Source of the DNA: Salinarchaeum sp. IM2453
GTDB lineage: Archaea > Halobacteriota > Halobacteria > Halobacteriales > Salinarchaeaceae
Assembly: GCF_019693215.1 (NCBI RefSeq)
Contig: NZ_CP081183.1
Span: 124,001 to 188,000 of the forward strand
Direction: 5' to 3'
Length of the DNA: 64,000 bases
The position numbers were made by a program, and so were the translations under genes. Under the pieces are notes generated by a model. The model made no database searches and was not told the origin of the DNA. It saw only the letters and a list, made by a program, of their open reading frames with translations. The first letter of the stretch is position 1. The number at the start of each line of letters is the position of its first letter. Shown piece after piece: positions 17,789-26,641 of this stretch.

Positions 17789-19768
17789 ATGGGCAAAACC
17801 ATTACAGAAAAAATCCTGTCGGATCACCTTGTTGAGGGAACGTTGGAACCAGGAGAAGAGATTGGGATTGAGATCGATCAGGTACTGACACAGGACACGA
17901 CTGGAACGATGGTCTGGTTGCAGTTCGAAGCGATGGATATTGATGAGGTACAGACAGAACTTGCAGCACAGTATTGTGACCACCAGACTTACCAGTTCGA
18001 TTTCCGGAATACAGATGATCACCGATTTCTGCGATCTGCAGCCGGAAAGTTCGGCGCTTACTTTTCACGCCCAGGAAACGGAATCTGCCACCAGGTTCAC
18101 AAAGAAAACTTTGCCGCCCCAGGAAAGACGCTACTCGGTAGTGACTCACACACACCAACTCCCGGTGGGCTCGGAGAGTTAGCAATCGGAGCCGGAGGTA
18201 TTGATGTTGCCGTTGCAATGGGAGGTGCCCCATATTATATTGAGATGCCAGAAGTAGTCAATGTTCGACTTGAGGGAGAACTTCCAGAATGGGGAACAGC
18301 TAAGGATATAATTCTTGAGTTGCTTCGTCGGCTGTCCGTCAAAGGAGGAGTTGGAAAAGTACTTGAATATACAGGACCCGGAGTGGAGTCACTGACTGTT
18401 CCAGAGCGGACAACGATCACCAACATGGGTACCGAGTTGGGAGCAACGACATCAATCTTCCCAACTGATGAAAAGACAGAAGAATTCCTCTCTCTGTTAG
18501 GTCGAGAAGACGACTATACTGAACTTCAGCCAGATGAGGATGCTGAGTATCACGAGGAAATTGTTGTTGATTTATCTGAGATCGAACCACTGATTGCGGC
18601 ACCGTCGATGCCTGACAATGTTGTTCCAGTCGAAGAAGTAGCTGGAAAGGATGTCGAACAAGTAATTGTTGGGTCTTGTACAAACGGGGCATACGAGGAC
18701 GTACTTCCGGCCGCGAAAATGCTTGAAGGTAACACGGTGAATGAGACGACTGAAATGGTAGTTGCACCTGGCTCCAAACAGGCAAGCAAGATGCTTGCGA
18801 AAGAGGGATGGGTTGCAAAAATGATGGCTGCGGGAGTAAACTTCTCAGAATCGACCTGCGGCCCATGCATTGGTATTGGACACGTCCCAGCCTCAGACTC
18901 GGTGAGCCTGCGTACATTTAATAGGAACTTCGAAGGGCGGTCCGGAATTGAAGAAGACAACGTCTACCTTTGCTCACCTGAGGTTGCTACGGCGGCCGCA
19001 ATTGCCGGCGAGATTGTTGATCCACGGGATTTAGCCGAGGAGTCTGATTCCGTTGAGGCACCAGGTATTGAATTGGCAGATAAGTACAGTACAGCCGGTG
19101 CTGAAGGCGATACAGATATTATTACACCGAATAAAGCCCCAGATGATGAATTAGTGAAAGGTCCGAACATTGGAGATGTCCCTCTTCGTGACTCTCTTGA
19201 GTCAACCATGAAGGGTCCAAATCTGCTGAAGATGGAAGACAATATTACAACGGACCACATTATCCCGGCGACGCAGGATATCCTAATGTACCGGTCGAAC
19301 ATCGACAAACTGTCAGAGTACACACTTTCCCGTGTAGATGAGAATTTCGCAGAACGTGCGGAAAATGCTGAAGGTGGATTCCTTGTCGCTGGTGAAAATT
19401 ATGGACAAGGTTCGTCTCGTGAGCATGCTGCGATGTGTCCAATGTACTTGGGAGTACAAGGAGTTCTTGCACAGAGTTTCGCTCGCATTCACCGAGCAAA
19501 CCTCTTTAATTTTGGCCTGCTTCCGCTGGTTATTGATGAAGAGACTTACGAGCGAATTAATCAAGGTGACACGATTGAAGTTGTTGATGACGTTCGGAAG
19601 GGCGTCTTAAATGGGAAAGAAGAATTTACCGTACGGGTTAATGATGAGTGGGAAGCGACTGCTATTCTTGATGCATCACAGCGTGAACGTGACATGCTAG
19701 CTGCTGGTGGAAAGTTAGCTTGGACGAAACAACAAGCAACAGGATCAGAATCAGTCGCAGACGACTAA
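17789..19768 (+). CDS. acn: Aconitate hydratase
   Basis: About 659 residues from MGKTITEKILSDHLVEG; an in-frame ATG at 17777 would add four. It isomerises citrate and isocitrate in the TCA cycle. The 4Fe-4S ligands are in VGSCTNGAYED and ESTCGPCIGIGH. The substrate-binding GSDSHTPTPGGLGELAIGAGG motif lies at about 118, and the swivelling domain carries GENYGQGSSREHAA. The short single-chain form matches the archaeal aconitase A-like group. Divergent from the MBL hydrolase. Confidence 0.95.
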   Translation: MGKTITEKILSDHLVEGTLEPGEEIGIEIDQVLTQDTTGTMVWLQFEAMDIDEVQTELAAQYCDHQTYQFDFRNTDDHRFLRSAAGKFGAYFSRPGNGICHQVHKENFAAPGKTLLGSDSHTPTPGGLGELAIGAGGIDVAVAMGGAPYYIEMPEVVNVRLEGELPEWGTAKDIILELLRRLSVKGGVGKVLEYTGPGVESLTVPERTTITNMGTELGATTSIFPTDEKTEEFLSLLGREDDYTELQPDEDAEYHEEIVVDLSEIEPLIAAPSMPDNVVPVEEVAGKDVEQVIVGSCTNGAYEDVLPAAKMLEGNTVNETTEMVVAPGSKQASKMLAKEGWVAKMMAAGVNFSESTCGPCIGIGHVPASDSVSLRTFNRNFEGRSGIEEDNVYLCSPEVATAAAIAGEIVDPRDLAEESDSVEAPGIELADKYSTAGAEGDTDIITPNKAPDDELVKGPNIGDVPLRDSLESTMKGPNLLKMEDNITTDHIIPATQDILMYRSNIDKLSEYTLSRVDENFAERAENAEGGFLVAGENYGQGSSREHAAMCPMYLGVQGVLAQSFARIHRANLFNFGLLPLVIDEETYERINQGDTIEVVDDVRKGVLNGKEEFTVRVNDEWEATAILDASQRERDMLAAGGKLAWTKQQATGSESVADD

Positions 19769-19844
19769 GAAGAGATTGTTTCGTTGAGGTATTTCAACAC
19801 ACTACCGATAGACAAAACAAGCAAACAGCCTTATACATGTTTGT

Positions 19845-20348
19845 GTGACAGATTCAGAAGAGACGTTAGAAGAAGGCATCACAATCAGAGACGTAACAAG
19901 AGCAGATCTTCCACAAATTGAACGCATTGAGCAGCAGGCGTTCCCAAATCCATGGCCACGAACGTCATTTGAACGTTACCTGGATGCTGACAGTTTCCTT
20001 GTTGCCGAGTCTGAAGATGGAACTGTCTGTGGATATGTCCTTGCTGACGCAACCATTGCAAACAATATTAATATAGGTCATATCAAGAATATTGCTGTCG
20101 CAGTTCAATACCGGGGAAATGGAATCGGAACACGGTTGTTACAGCATGCAATTGCTACCTTAGCAATCACAGGAGTAACGATAGTGATGCTTGAAGTGAG
20201 GAAAACAAATCATAACGCACGAAAGCTCTACGAACGAGTTGGGTTTTCTGCTGTCGAAGTTCGCTCAAACTATTATCAAGATGGATCTGATGCAATTGTT
20301 ATGTCAATGCCAGTTACGGATCACACAAGGCCGCAGCGAAAAACATGA
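19845..20348 (+). CDS. rimI: Ribosomal-protein-alanine N-acetyltransferase (GNAT)
   Basis: A 167-residue GNAT starting at a GTG. Acetyl-CoA binding motif A is visible as VAVQYRGNGIGTRLLQHAI, followed by LEVRKTNHNARKLYERVGF and SNYYQDGSDAIVM, the RimI hallmark region. RimI/NatA-type enzymes acetylate protein N-termini; in archaea one enzyme covers many substrates. It is followed by the DUF5809 gene about 40 bp downstream in the same direction. Confidence 0.88.
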   Translation: MTDSEETLEEGITIRDVTRADLPQIERIEQQAFPNPWPRTSFERYLDADSFLVAESEDGTVCGYVLADATIANNINIGHIKNIAVAVQYRGNGIGTRLLQHAIATLAITGVTIVMLEVRKTNHNARKLYERVGFSAVEVRSNYYQDGSDAIVMSMPVTDHTRPQRKT

Positions 20349-20390
20349 TGATTCATAATCTGTATGTGCCTGACAACCGAAGGTACAGAC

Positions 20391-20804
20391 ATGCATACAG
20401 TCGGGGTTATCGCACCAGAGACACCAGAAGAAGTCAGTGACATCTATCAAGAGTTGTCAATGCCATCGGAAGTTGTGGTCAAAGAGGTAGCACGGGCCAT
20501 TGCACTTGACCCGGAGGAATATGATCAACGAGTTTCAGGAGAGGTTATTGAGACTGCTCGTGATGCGATGTTTGCATCATTGTTGACTGTTTCTGTCGGG
20601 ACAAAAGCTGAATATGAAGACTGGAAAGCAGGTTTTGATGGTGATATCAGAGAGATTGGCAACGAGAACGTTGATAATGTAGTCTGGCATGTATTTGGTC
20701 AACAAGCAATCGCTGCTACATATCAGGCACAGCAGAATGCTGCAATTGCTACACTTCAGCGACAGGCCTTCGGGGAGATATACAGTAAAATCGTGAGGTC
20801 CTGA
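20391..20804 (+). CDS. DUF5809-like haloarchaeal protein
   Basis: About 137 residues from MHTVGVIAPETPEEVSDIY. An upstream ATG-containing extension (to 20364) reads like noncoding sequence. The pattern VVVKEVARAIALDPEEYDQRV and NVDNVVWHVF matches my memory of the haloarchaeal family DUF5809, for which no function is known. It is predicted to be soluble and mostly helical. It sits in a co-directional run rimI - DUF5809 - Nudix. Confidence 0.75.
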   Translation: MHTVGVIAPETPEEVSDIYQELSMPSEVVVKEVARAIALDPEEYDQRVSGEVIETARDAMFASLLTVSVGTKAEYEDWKAGFDGDIREIGNENVDNVVWHVFGQQAIAATYQAQQNAAIATLQRQAFGEIYSKIVRS

Positions 20805-20857
20805 ATAATTCGCGTTCCCGTTCCGCAACCGAAACGCCCAGAAGCAAGTCAAGCATA

Positions 20858-21439
20858 TTGATTGACATGGATACAGATTCGTGGGCGGAGATTGACTCGG
20901 CTGTTGAATACAAGACCGGATGGTATACTGGAGGATATGATAAAGTAAGGCAACCAGACGGAAGTACCAAAAAATATTATTGGGCATCGCTTCCGCCAGC
21001 GGTCGTTATTGTTGCAGTGACCCCAGAAAATGAAGTAGTGTTTGTCGAACAGTATAGACCAACAATAAAAGAACAACAAGACGAATTACCAGCTGGAATT
21101 GTAGATGAACACTCAGGTGCTTCCGACGATCAAGTTCGCAAACAGGATTATATTGCCGCCGCAAAGCGAGAACTTCGCGAAGAAACAGGATATATTCCCG
21201 GAAAAACGGAATTAATTCAGGACTACGCAGTTGCAACTGGGGTTTTGCGGCATAGAAGGGGAATTGTGTTCGCAGATCAACTTGAGTCTGGAACGCCTGA
21301 ACGAGATACCAACGAGTTTCTTTCCGTGAAAACAGTTCCAGCAGAGAAGGCGGTGGATGTTGCTAGAGAGCCACCGACAAATGATGCTACGATTAACGGG
21401 CTACTGTTAGCCAAAGAAGAAGGACTGCTTTCAAGATAA
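20858..21439 (+). CDS. Nudix hydrolase, ADP-ribose pyrophosphatase-like, with interrupted Nudix box
   Basis: 193 residues. The second half of the Nudix box is intact (RELREETGY, metal-binding Glu residues). The first half is split by about ten extra residues: PAGIVDEH is followed by SGASDDQVRKQDYIAAAK before REL, so the usual G-x5-E spacing is lost. FVEQYRP before it and YAVATGVLRHRRGIVFA after it resemble ADP-ribose and nucleoside-diphosphate-sugar hydrolases. Co-directional with rimI and DUF5809. Confidence 0.85.
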   Translation: MIDMDTDSWAEIDSAVEYKTGWYTGGYDKVRQPDGSTKKYYWASLPPAVVIVAVTPENEVVFVEQYRPTIKEQQDELPAGIVDEHSGASDDQVRKQDYIAAAKRELREETGYIPGKTELIQDYAVATGVLRHRRGIVFADQLESGTPERDTNEFLSVKTVPAEKAVDVAREPPTNDATINGLLLAKEEGLLSR

Positions 21440-21542
21440 GGTCATAGTGAATACACCAACATCATAGAATCAGATCAGATTATCGTAGTTGCAACTCACA
21501 TAGCACATATTACAAAGGGGAATCAGAAATAGGAAAGAGCTT

Positions 21543-21836
21543 TTACACTACATTGAACCCCCGATCGCGGAGAAATTCTTCGACCCCCTCAAGGTGGTCA
21601 CCTTGCAGTTCGACAGCCCCATCTTCAACGGTTCCACCACAGGCAAACTGACTTTTCAGATCAGATGATAGACTGTCTAAGTCGACATCATTTGGGTCGA
21701 ATCCTTCGATTATCGTTACCTCCTTACCGTAACGGCGCTCGTCGATGCGGACTTCGATTTCTTGGGAGTCTTTTGCAACGTCTTCACAGACACAAAGCTC
21801 CTCAGGGAGCCCGCACGTCGAGCAGACATCCGACAT
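21543..21836 (-). CDS. Translation initiation factor aIF1 (SUI1 family)
   Basis: A 97-residue SUI1-domain protein. A short Cys-containing N-terminus ([15 protein letters not shown]) is followed by the SUI1 fold: [34 protein letters not shown] and the terminal [18 protein letters not shown]. The factor binds the small ribosomal subunit and enforces start-codon selection. It lies divergent from tfs, with about 230 bp of AT-rich sequence between them that holds the two promoters and nothing else I can identify. Confidence 0.92.
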   Translation of the reverse strand: MSDVCSTCGLPEELCVCEDVAKDSQEIEVRIDERRYGKEVTIIEGFDPNDVDLDSLSSDLKSQFACGGTVEDGAVELQGDHLEGVEEFLRDRGFNVV

Positions 21837-22068
21837 TTCACACTACACTATGTAATGCATGATATTAAATACTGTCGACAGCACTAGATGTGAAATCGAT
21901 TTATACTGTCCAAAATCGGGCTCATCAACAAAGACCACCAAGAGAAATAATGATAATGAGACACAATTCGCATTCGATGTGCTCCTTATGTATGGTTGTC
22001 GTTGATGGACTGATGATAAAAAGCAACAGAAGAGTACAAGAGTGCAAATCAATTATTGATTGGTAACT

Positions 22069-22392
22069 ATGCAGTTTTGCGATGAATGTGGCTCAATGAT
22101 GAAAAGCCAAGATGGGAAAATGGTCTGTTCAGGCTGTGGTGCAACAGCACAAAAGGATGAGGAACGGGCAGCTGAATTTGTGAGTACTGAAACACAGACT
22201 GATGATGATGTTATCGAAACTGAAGAAGGAATGAGCTTTGAAGGTAAGCCTACTGCGAATGATGTCATCTGTGAGAGTTGCGGGCATACTGAAGCATGGT
22301 ATACAATCAAACAGACAGCGTCTGCAGACGAGCCCCCGACGCGATTTTTTAAATGCAAAGAATGTGGGTATCGCTGGAGAGAGTATAATTAG
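22069..22392 (+). CDS. tfs: Transcription factor S (TFIIS/RPB9-like)
   Basis: About 107 residues, starting at MQFCDECGSM. The N-terminal zinc ribbon is CDECG ... CSGCG. The C-terminal ribbon is CESCGHTEAWY ... RFFKCKECGYRWREY, but the usual catalytic hairpin Asp-Glu pair is represented by ASADEPPTRFF (Asp-Glu present). Archaeal TFS stimulates transcript cleavage by backtracked RNA polymerase. It precedes ppc by about 45 bp in the same direction. Confidence 0.93.
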   Translation: MQFCDECGSMMKSQDGKMVCSGCGATAQKDEERAAEFVSTETQTDDDVIETEEGMSFEGKPTANDVICESCGHTEAWYTIKQTASADEPPTRFFKCKECGYRWREYN

Positions 22393-22427
22393 ATATACTG
22401 AGTTAGAATCGGAGGATTTAGCATTAA

Positions 22428-22431
22428 GGAG
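22428..22431 (+). promoter_or_regulatory. Shine-Dalgarno GGAG of ppc
   Basis: GGAG five bases before the GTG at 22437. It supports GTG over the in-frame ATG at 22446. Confidence 0.5.
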
Positions 22432-22436
22432 ATAAG

Positions 22437-25142
22437 GTGACCGATATGCAACTTCATAATCGGACAGTTCGGCAAGATGTCCGCGAACTGGGTGCTCTTT
22501 TAGGGGATATTCTCAAAGAACAAACGTCGAGACGGGATTTTGAGACTGTAGAAGACCTGCGGACAACTGCAATCGCGTACCGAGACGGGGAGATTGAAAA
22601 TCAGCGTGAGCTGCATGAAATCTTAAACACGCTCTCACCTGAGGAAGAAAGTATTGTCGCCCGAGCTTTCACCTCATACTTTGAGTTGATTAATCTAGCC
22701 GAAGAGCGAGAACGAGTTCGGCGGATTCGAGAGGGATCTCATGATGGGACATTACAGGGAACGCCAGAAGAGATGGTTAATAAGCTCACAGAGGCAGATT
22801 TGACAGCTGAGCAAGCAGAGTCGCTGCTTGAAGACATCTGTATTGAGCCAACATTTACCGGTCATCCAACAGAAGCCCGGCGAAAGACCGTTAAAACAAA
22901 GCTCAGGTCAATTGGAAATCACATAGAAACCCTTGATGAGCGACGACTGACAGACAAAGAACAGGGCCACGTTGAGCGTGATATCAATGCAGAAGTAACA
23001 TCATTATGGCAGACCCCCCACGTCCGCACACGACAACCAGAACCAGAAGACGAAGCGCGAAACATTCAGTGGTATCTACATAACCCGATATACGAGACGA
23101 TCGGCGAAATCTACGACGAATTAGAAGATGCCATGGCAGACGCGTATGGAGAAGAGATTACAGTGCCAAACCTCATTCGGTTCCGATCAATGGCCGGTGG
23201 AAATCGAGACGGTAATCCATACATGACACCGGAAGTGACGGAATCAACACTTGATCGGCATCAACAACTAATTCTTGATCGATATCGAAAAGATCTGAAA
23301 GAGCTACTCGGGGTGCTCAGCCAGGATGGTACTCGCATTACTGCGGGCGAAAAGTTTGAAAAAGCACTATCTGCTGACAGGGAATTGCTTCCAGGAGTTG
23401 CAGATGATGCTAAAGACCGGTATCCAGGGGAACCATATCGACAAAAGCTTGTATTGATGCGTGAGCGATTGAACCGAGTAAATGACGTTCGACCAGGAGG
23501 ATATCAGGGCGTAGAGGAGTTCAAAGAAGATTTAGACACAATCGCTGAAAGTCTAGAACAGAACGGGGCACAGAGTGTCGTCGAAGGACATGTTAATCCG
23601 CTTCGTCGATGTGCAGAAACATTTGGGTTTTCCCTTGCAAGTGTTGACTTGCGAGATCATGCTTCCCGGCATACGGAGGCGGTAAGTGCTCTTCTAGAAC
23701 GAGAAGGAATTGACTATGCTGATTTGTCAGAGCCTGACCGGATTGAGACATTGACAGACGCAATTCTGCAGGAAGACGCAATCGTTGACTTAGAAAAGAC
23801 AGAAGACATTCCAGACGAGATTAGCGATGTGTGTGCCCGGTTTGTCCGTCTTGCTGACTGGCACCGTCAGTTTGGTGTCGAATCGATTCGAGCGTATTGT
23901 ATTTCAATGGTTGATCGGGCATCGCATGTTCTTGAGGTATTATTCCTCGCTGACCAAGCAGACGTTGTTGAGTTACCAGGGCACTCTGGAATCGACATCG
24001 TTCCAATTATTGAAACGAAAGAGGCAATGGAAGGTGCTGATGAGATCCTTGAAACCTTGTTAGATAATGACGCGTACAGCCAAGCAATCGAAGCAAGAGG
24101 CAACGTTCAAGAAGTGAGTCTTGGGCATGCAGATGCTAATCAGCAGAACGGGTTCCTGACAGCTAACTGGTTGATTCATCAGACGCAGCGAAACCTCTAC
24201 TCTTGCTGTGACACGCATGACGTTACCCTTCGGATGTTCCACGGCCGAGGAGGGCCAATTTCACGAGGAGGAGGTCCAATGAATGCTGCATTACGATCAT
24301 TGCCAATTGAAACAATAACCGGACAGGTTCGGTTTACAGAAGGTGGAGAATCTATCGCAGAAAAGTACGGAAACCGTCGTATTGCCGAGCGGAATATCGA
24401 GCAAATGATCAACGCGCAGGTTCGGGCAAGAAAACAATCCCACCATGAAGAAACAAGGCCACCAAAACAGGAGTGGCTTGAGGCCATGGAAGTAATGTCA
24501 TCGGCCGCAAGAGATGCGTATCGGGAACTAGTTGAAGCAGATGGATTTGTCGAATTCTTTGAGGAAGCAACGCCAATCTCGGTAATTGAAGAATTAGATC
24601 TCGGGTCACGATCATACTGGGAGATTGGAGAACGATCCGTCGAAGAAATTGGGGGGGTACCATGGAACTTTGCTTGGACACAGTCACGATACCTGTTACC
24701 GAACTGGTATGCACTAGCATCTGGGATCGATGCATATCTTTCAGAAGGTGGCGAGATGAGTGTGCTCAAAGAGATGTACGAAAAATGGCCATTCTTCAAA
24801 ACAACCCTGGACTACGCTTTCCTTGCCTTAGGACGAGCCGATATGGAAGTCGCCACTGAATATGCACAAAATGCGCATCCAGAGTATCGAGAAAAATTTG
24901 TTCCGATTCTTGAGGAAGAATATGATCGGGCTGTCAAGCTGAGTAAGGAAATTACTGAACGAGCTCATCCAATTGATAGAGACTGGCTACGAGAGTCATT
25001 GCATCGACGAAATCCGTATATTAAGCCATTACATCTTCTACAGGCCCATTTACTGTCTCAGACACATCGGACAGCGACCGAGGAGCGAACACTTCGATTA
25101 ACAATTAAAGGAATCGCTGCAGGGTTGAAAAATACTGGATGA
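22437..25142 (+). CDS. ppc: Phosphoenolpyruvate carboxylase (bacterial type)
   Basis: 901 residues. It carboxylates PEP to oxaloacetate, feeding the TCA cycle. Catalytic His is in FTGHPTEARRKT (about residue 142). GGNRDGNPYMTPEV, the glycine-rich FHGRGGPISRGGGP loop and the C-terminal KGIAAGLKNTG are all present; the terminal NTG is invariant in the family. It is the long bacterial-type enzyme, not the short archaeal PpcA. GTG start with a nearby GGAG. It converges on a GNAT gene with 1 bp between stops. Confidence 0.97.
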   Translation: MTDMQLHNRTVRQDVRELGALLGDILKEQTSRRDFETVEDLRTTAIAYRDGEIENQRELHEILNTLSPEEESIVARAFTSYFELINLAEERERVRRIREGSHDGTLQGTPEEMVNKLTEADLTAEQAESLLEDICIEPTFTGHPTEARRKTVKTKLRSIGNHIETLDERRLTDKEQGHVERDINAEVTSLWQTPHVRTRQPEPEDEARNIQWYLHNPIYETIGEIYDELEDAMADAYGEEITVPNLIRFRSMAGGNRDGNPYMTPEVTESTLDRHQQLILDRYRKDLKELLGVLSQDGTRITAGEKFEKALSADRELLPGVADDAKDRYPGEPYRQKLVLMRERLNRVNDVRPGGYQGVEEFKEDLDTIAESLEQNGAQSVVEGHVNPLRRCAETFGFSLASVDLRDHASRHTEAVSALLEREGIDYADLSEPDRIETLTDAILQEDAIVDLEKTEDIPDEISDVCARFVRLADWHRQFGVESIRAYCISMVDRASHVLEVLFLADQADVVELPGHSGIDIVPIIETKEAMEGADEILETLLDNDAYSQAIEARGNVQEVSLGHADANQQNGFLTANWLIHQTQRNLYSCCDTHDVTLRMFHGRGGPISRGGGPMNAALRSLPIETITGQVRFTEGGESIAEKYGNRRIAERNIEQMINAQVRARKQSHHEETRPPKQEWLEAMEVMSSAARDAYRELVEADGFVEFFEEATPISVIEELDLGSRSYWEIGERSVEEIGGVPWNFAWTQSRYLLPNWYALASGIDAYLSEGGEMSVLKEMYEKWPFFKTTLDYAFLALGRADMEVATEYAQNAHPEYREKFVPILEEEYDRAVKLSKEITERAHPIDRDWLRESLHRRNPYIKPLHLLQAHLLSQTHRTATEERTLRLTIKGIAAGLKNTG

Positions 25143-25143
25143 G

Positions 25144-25731
25144 TTATTTGATTCGTTGTCCAGTGTAAGTTTGGTTGTCAACTTTATTGAATGCGTATTG
25201 GATTTTTTCAGGTGGCCCTCGATCCATACCCCGGTCAATTAACCTAACTTGGCGATCAGGAAGATCAGCTTTATCGAACGTTTGCAATCCTGTCTTATAT
25301 TTGGAAGGCGATAAGAGAGCATCAGTAGAAAGAACCACCTCGTTGAGCTGACGAGTTTCACCCGTATAGTAAAATCCGGCACGATACATTGCTTCATACG
25401 CGATGGGATTGTTGACAGCGATGCGGACTAAAGAATATGGTTGTCCTATAATCTGATCCTGAACGAAGAGGGCAAGCTTTGGGCCCAAGCGTCTTCCACG
25501 AGTTGATTCAGAGACAGTGATATAACGAATACGAGCAGCGTTCTGAACACCACGATCATCATTAAATGCTACAGCGCCCTTAATTGGGTGAGATCCAGGT
25601 TGTGACGACCGAACAATTGCTTTGCCAGTACCGGGAAGAATAAACTTTCCAGCATAAGCAAACCTCTCATGCGAGATATCTATTGTGGGTCCATCGTCAG
25701 GCCATCCAAGAAACTCATACCGGAAGTCCAT
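25144..25731 (-). CDS. GNAT-like acetyltransferase
   Basis: 195 residues. The central part resembles a GNAT fold: IRYITVSESTRGRRLGPKLALFVQDQI is motif A (RGRRLG in place of Q/RxxGxG/A), and VRIAVNNPIAYEAMYRAGFYYTGE is motif B. The C-terminal 60 residues (from DALLSPSKYKTGLQ) are an uncharacterised extension. Substrate unknown. Single gene between the ppc stop and the Nudix gene. Confidence 0.72.
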   Translation of the reverse strand: MDFRYEFLGWPDDGPTIDISHERFAYAGKFILPGTGKAIVRSSQPGSHPIKGAVAFNDDRGVQNAARIRYITVSESTRGRRLGPKLALFVQDQIIGQPYSLVRIAVNNPIAYEAMYRAGFYYTGETRQLNEVVLSTDALLSPSKYKTGLQTFDKADLPDRQVRLIDRGMDRGPPEKIQYAFNKVDNQTYTGQRIK

Positions 25732-25795
25732 GCACGAGAAAACACCTAACTAAACATAAATACCCGTATAATTCATTTGTAAACGAGAATCTATG

Positions 25796-26365
25796 TCACG
25801 TAGATGGGGACCAGTCAGTAACAAGTGATAGAAACTGTGAAAGAATTCGACCGGTTGCCCCCCAGATTGTATATCCGTTAACATAAAAATAGTGAACGGT
25901 ACTGTTACCATAATCAGGATGGTACTTCCGTTCAAGTTCATGGTTAGTATTATCAAGGAGTTTATCTAGCGGAAGTACAGCAACGTCAGCGACCTCCCGG
26001 TCATTCGGAGTATATTCGAGATCAGGTGCTTCAGCGACAAATGGTGAGACAACATAATCGGTTACAGTTCGGATGTCATCCAGTCGGCCAACAGTAGAGG
26101 CCTCATTCGGTGGCAATGCAATTTCTTCATTTGCCTCTCTGTATGCAGTCTCCTCCAAGCCAGCATCGTACGGTTCGTAGCCTCCACCGGGAAACCCCAT
26201 CTGTCCGGGATGCCGCTCAAGTTCATCTGATCGCTTGATAAAAAGTATATGTGGGGCTGAATCACGATAAATGACTGGGATTAGTACCGCAGCAGACCGT
26301 CCAGGAGAGTCGATACGGCGCGGGGTGTACAACCGAATTGGGTCAATATCAATTGTATTAATCAT
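25796..26365 (-). CDS. CoA pyrophosphatase-type Nudix hydrolase
   Basis: About 189 residues from MINTIDIDPIRL, where a GGAG stands six bases upstream; an ATG at 26386 would add seven residues. The CoA-specific signature LFIKRSDELERHPGQMGFPGG precedes the Nudix box (GYEPYDAGLEETAYREANEEIAL), so the likely reaction is CoA to 4'-phosphopantetheine plus 3',5'-ADP. Cytoplasmic. It runs toward the GNAT gene, about 65 bp away. Confidence 0.87.
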   Translation of the reverse strand: MINTIDIDPIRLYTPRRIDSPGRSAAVLIPVIYRDSAPHILFIKRSDELERHPGQMGFPGGGYEPYDAGLEETAYREANEEIALPPNEASTVGRLDDIRTVTDYVVSPFVAEAPDLEYTPNDREVADVAVLPLDKLLDNTNHELERKYHPDYGNSTVHYFYVNGYTIWGATGRILSQFLSLVTDWSPST

Positions 26366-26594
26366 AGCAGTCTCCGTGCAATTCATTCAATGTGTAGCTT
26401 GAACAGCCAGCTTTCGCGGTCAAACCAGTAGTTGCTAGTAGGCCGTGCCGATAGTATTTTGCGGTTTATCCCTTACCACTGACACTTGTTATATTCTCCA
26501 TCTAAATCCCGAAGTAGAGTGTTAACGTAACTATAACTGTAATTCCTCATCAGAGATACTCCAACAGAAGGTTATAATAAAATATATGACCGCT

Positions 26595-26638
26595 TTGACC
26601 TCTTCCCACCCATTCAGGAGTGGGTTTTCACCTCACAA
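26595..26638 (-). repeat. Solo palindromic element end just downstream of purF
   Basis: On the minus strand, immediately after the purF stop, is a stem ACCCACTC / GAATGGGT (with one G-T pair, at 26608-26625) flanked by GTGAGGTGAAA and GAAGAGGTCAA. The same arrangement is found at 51043-51085 and in part at 56239-56270. It looks like a subterminal palindrome of an IS200/IS605-type end standing alone. The rest of the gap to 26390 shows nothing recognisable. Confidence 0.6.
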
Positions 26639-26641
26639 TTT

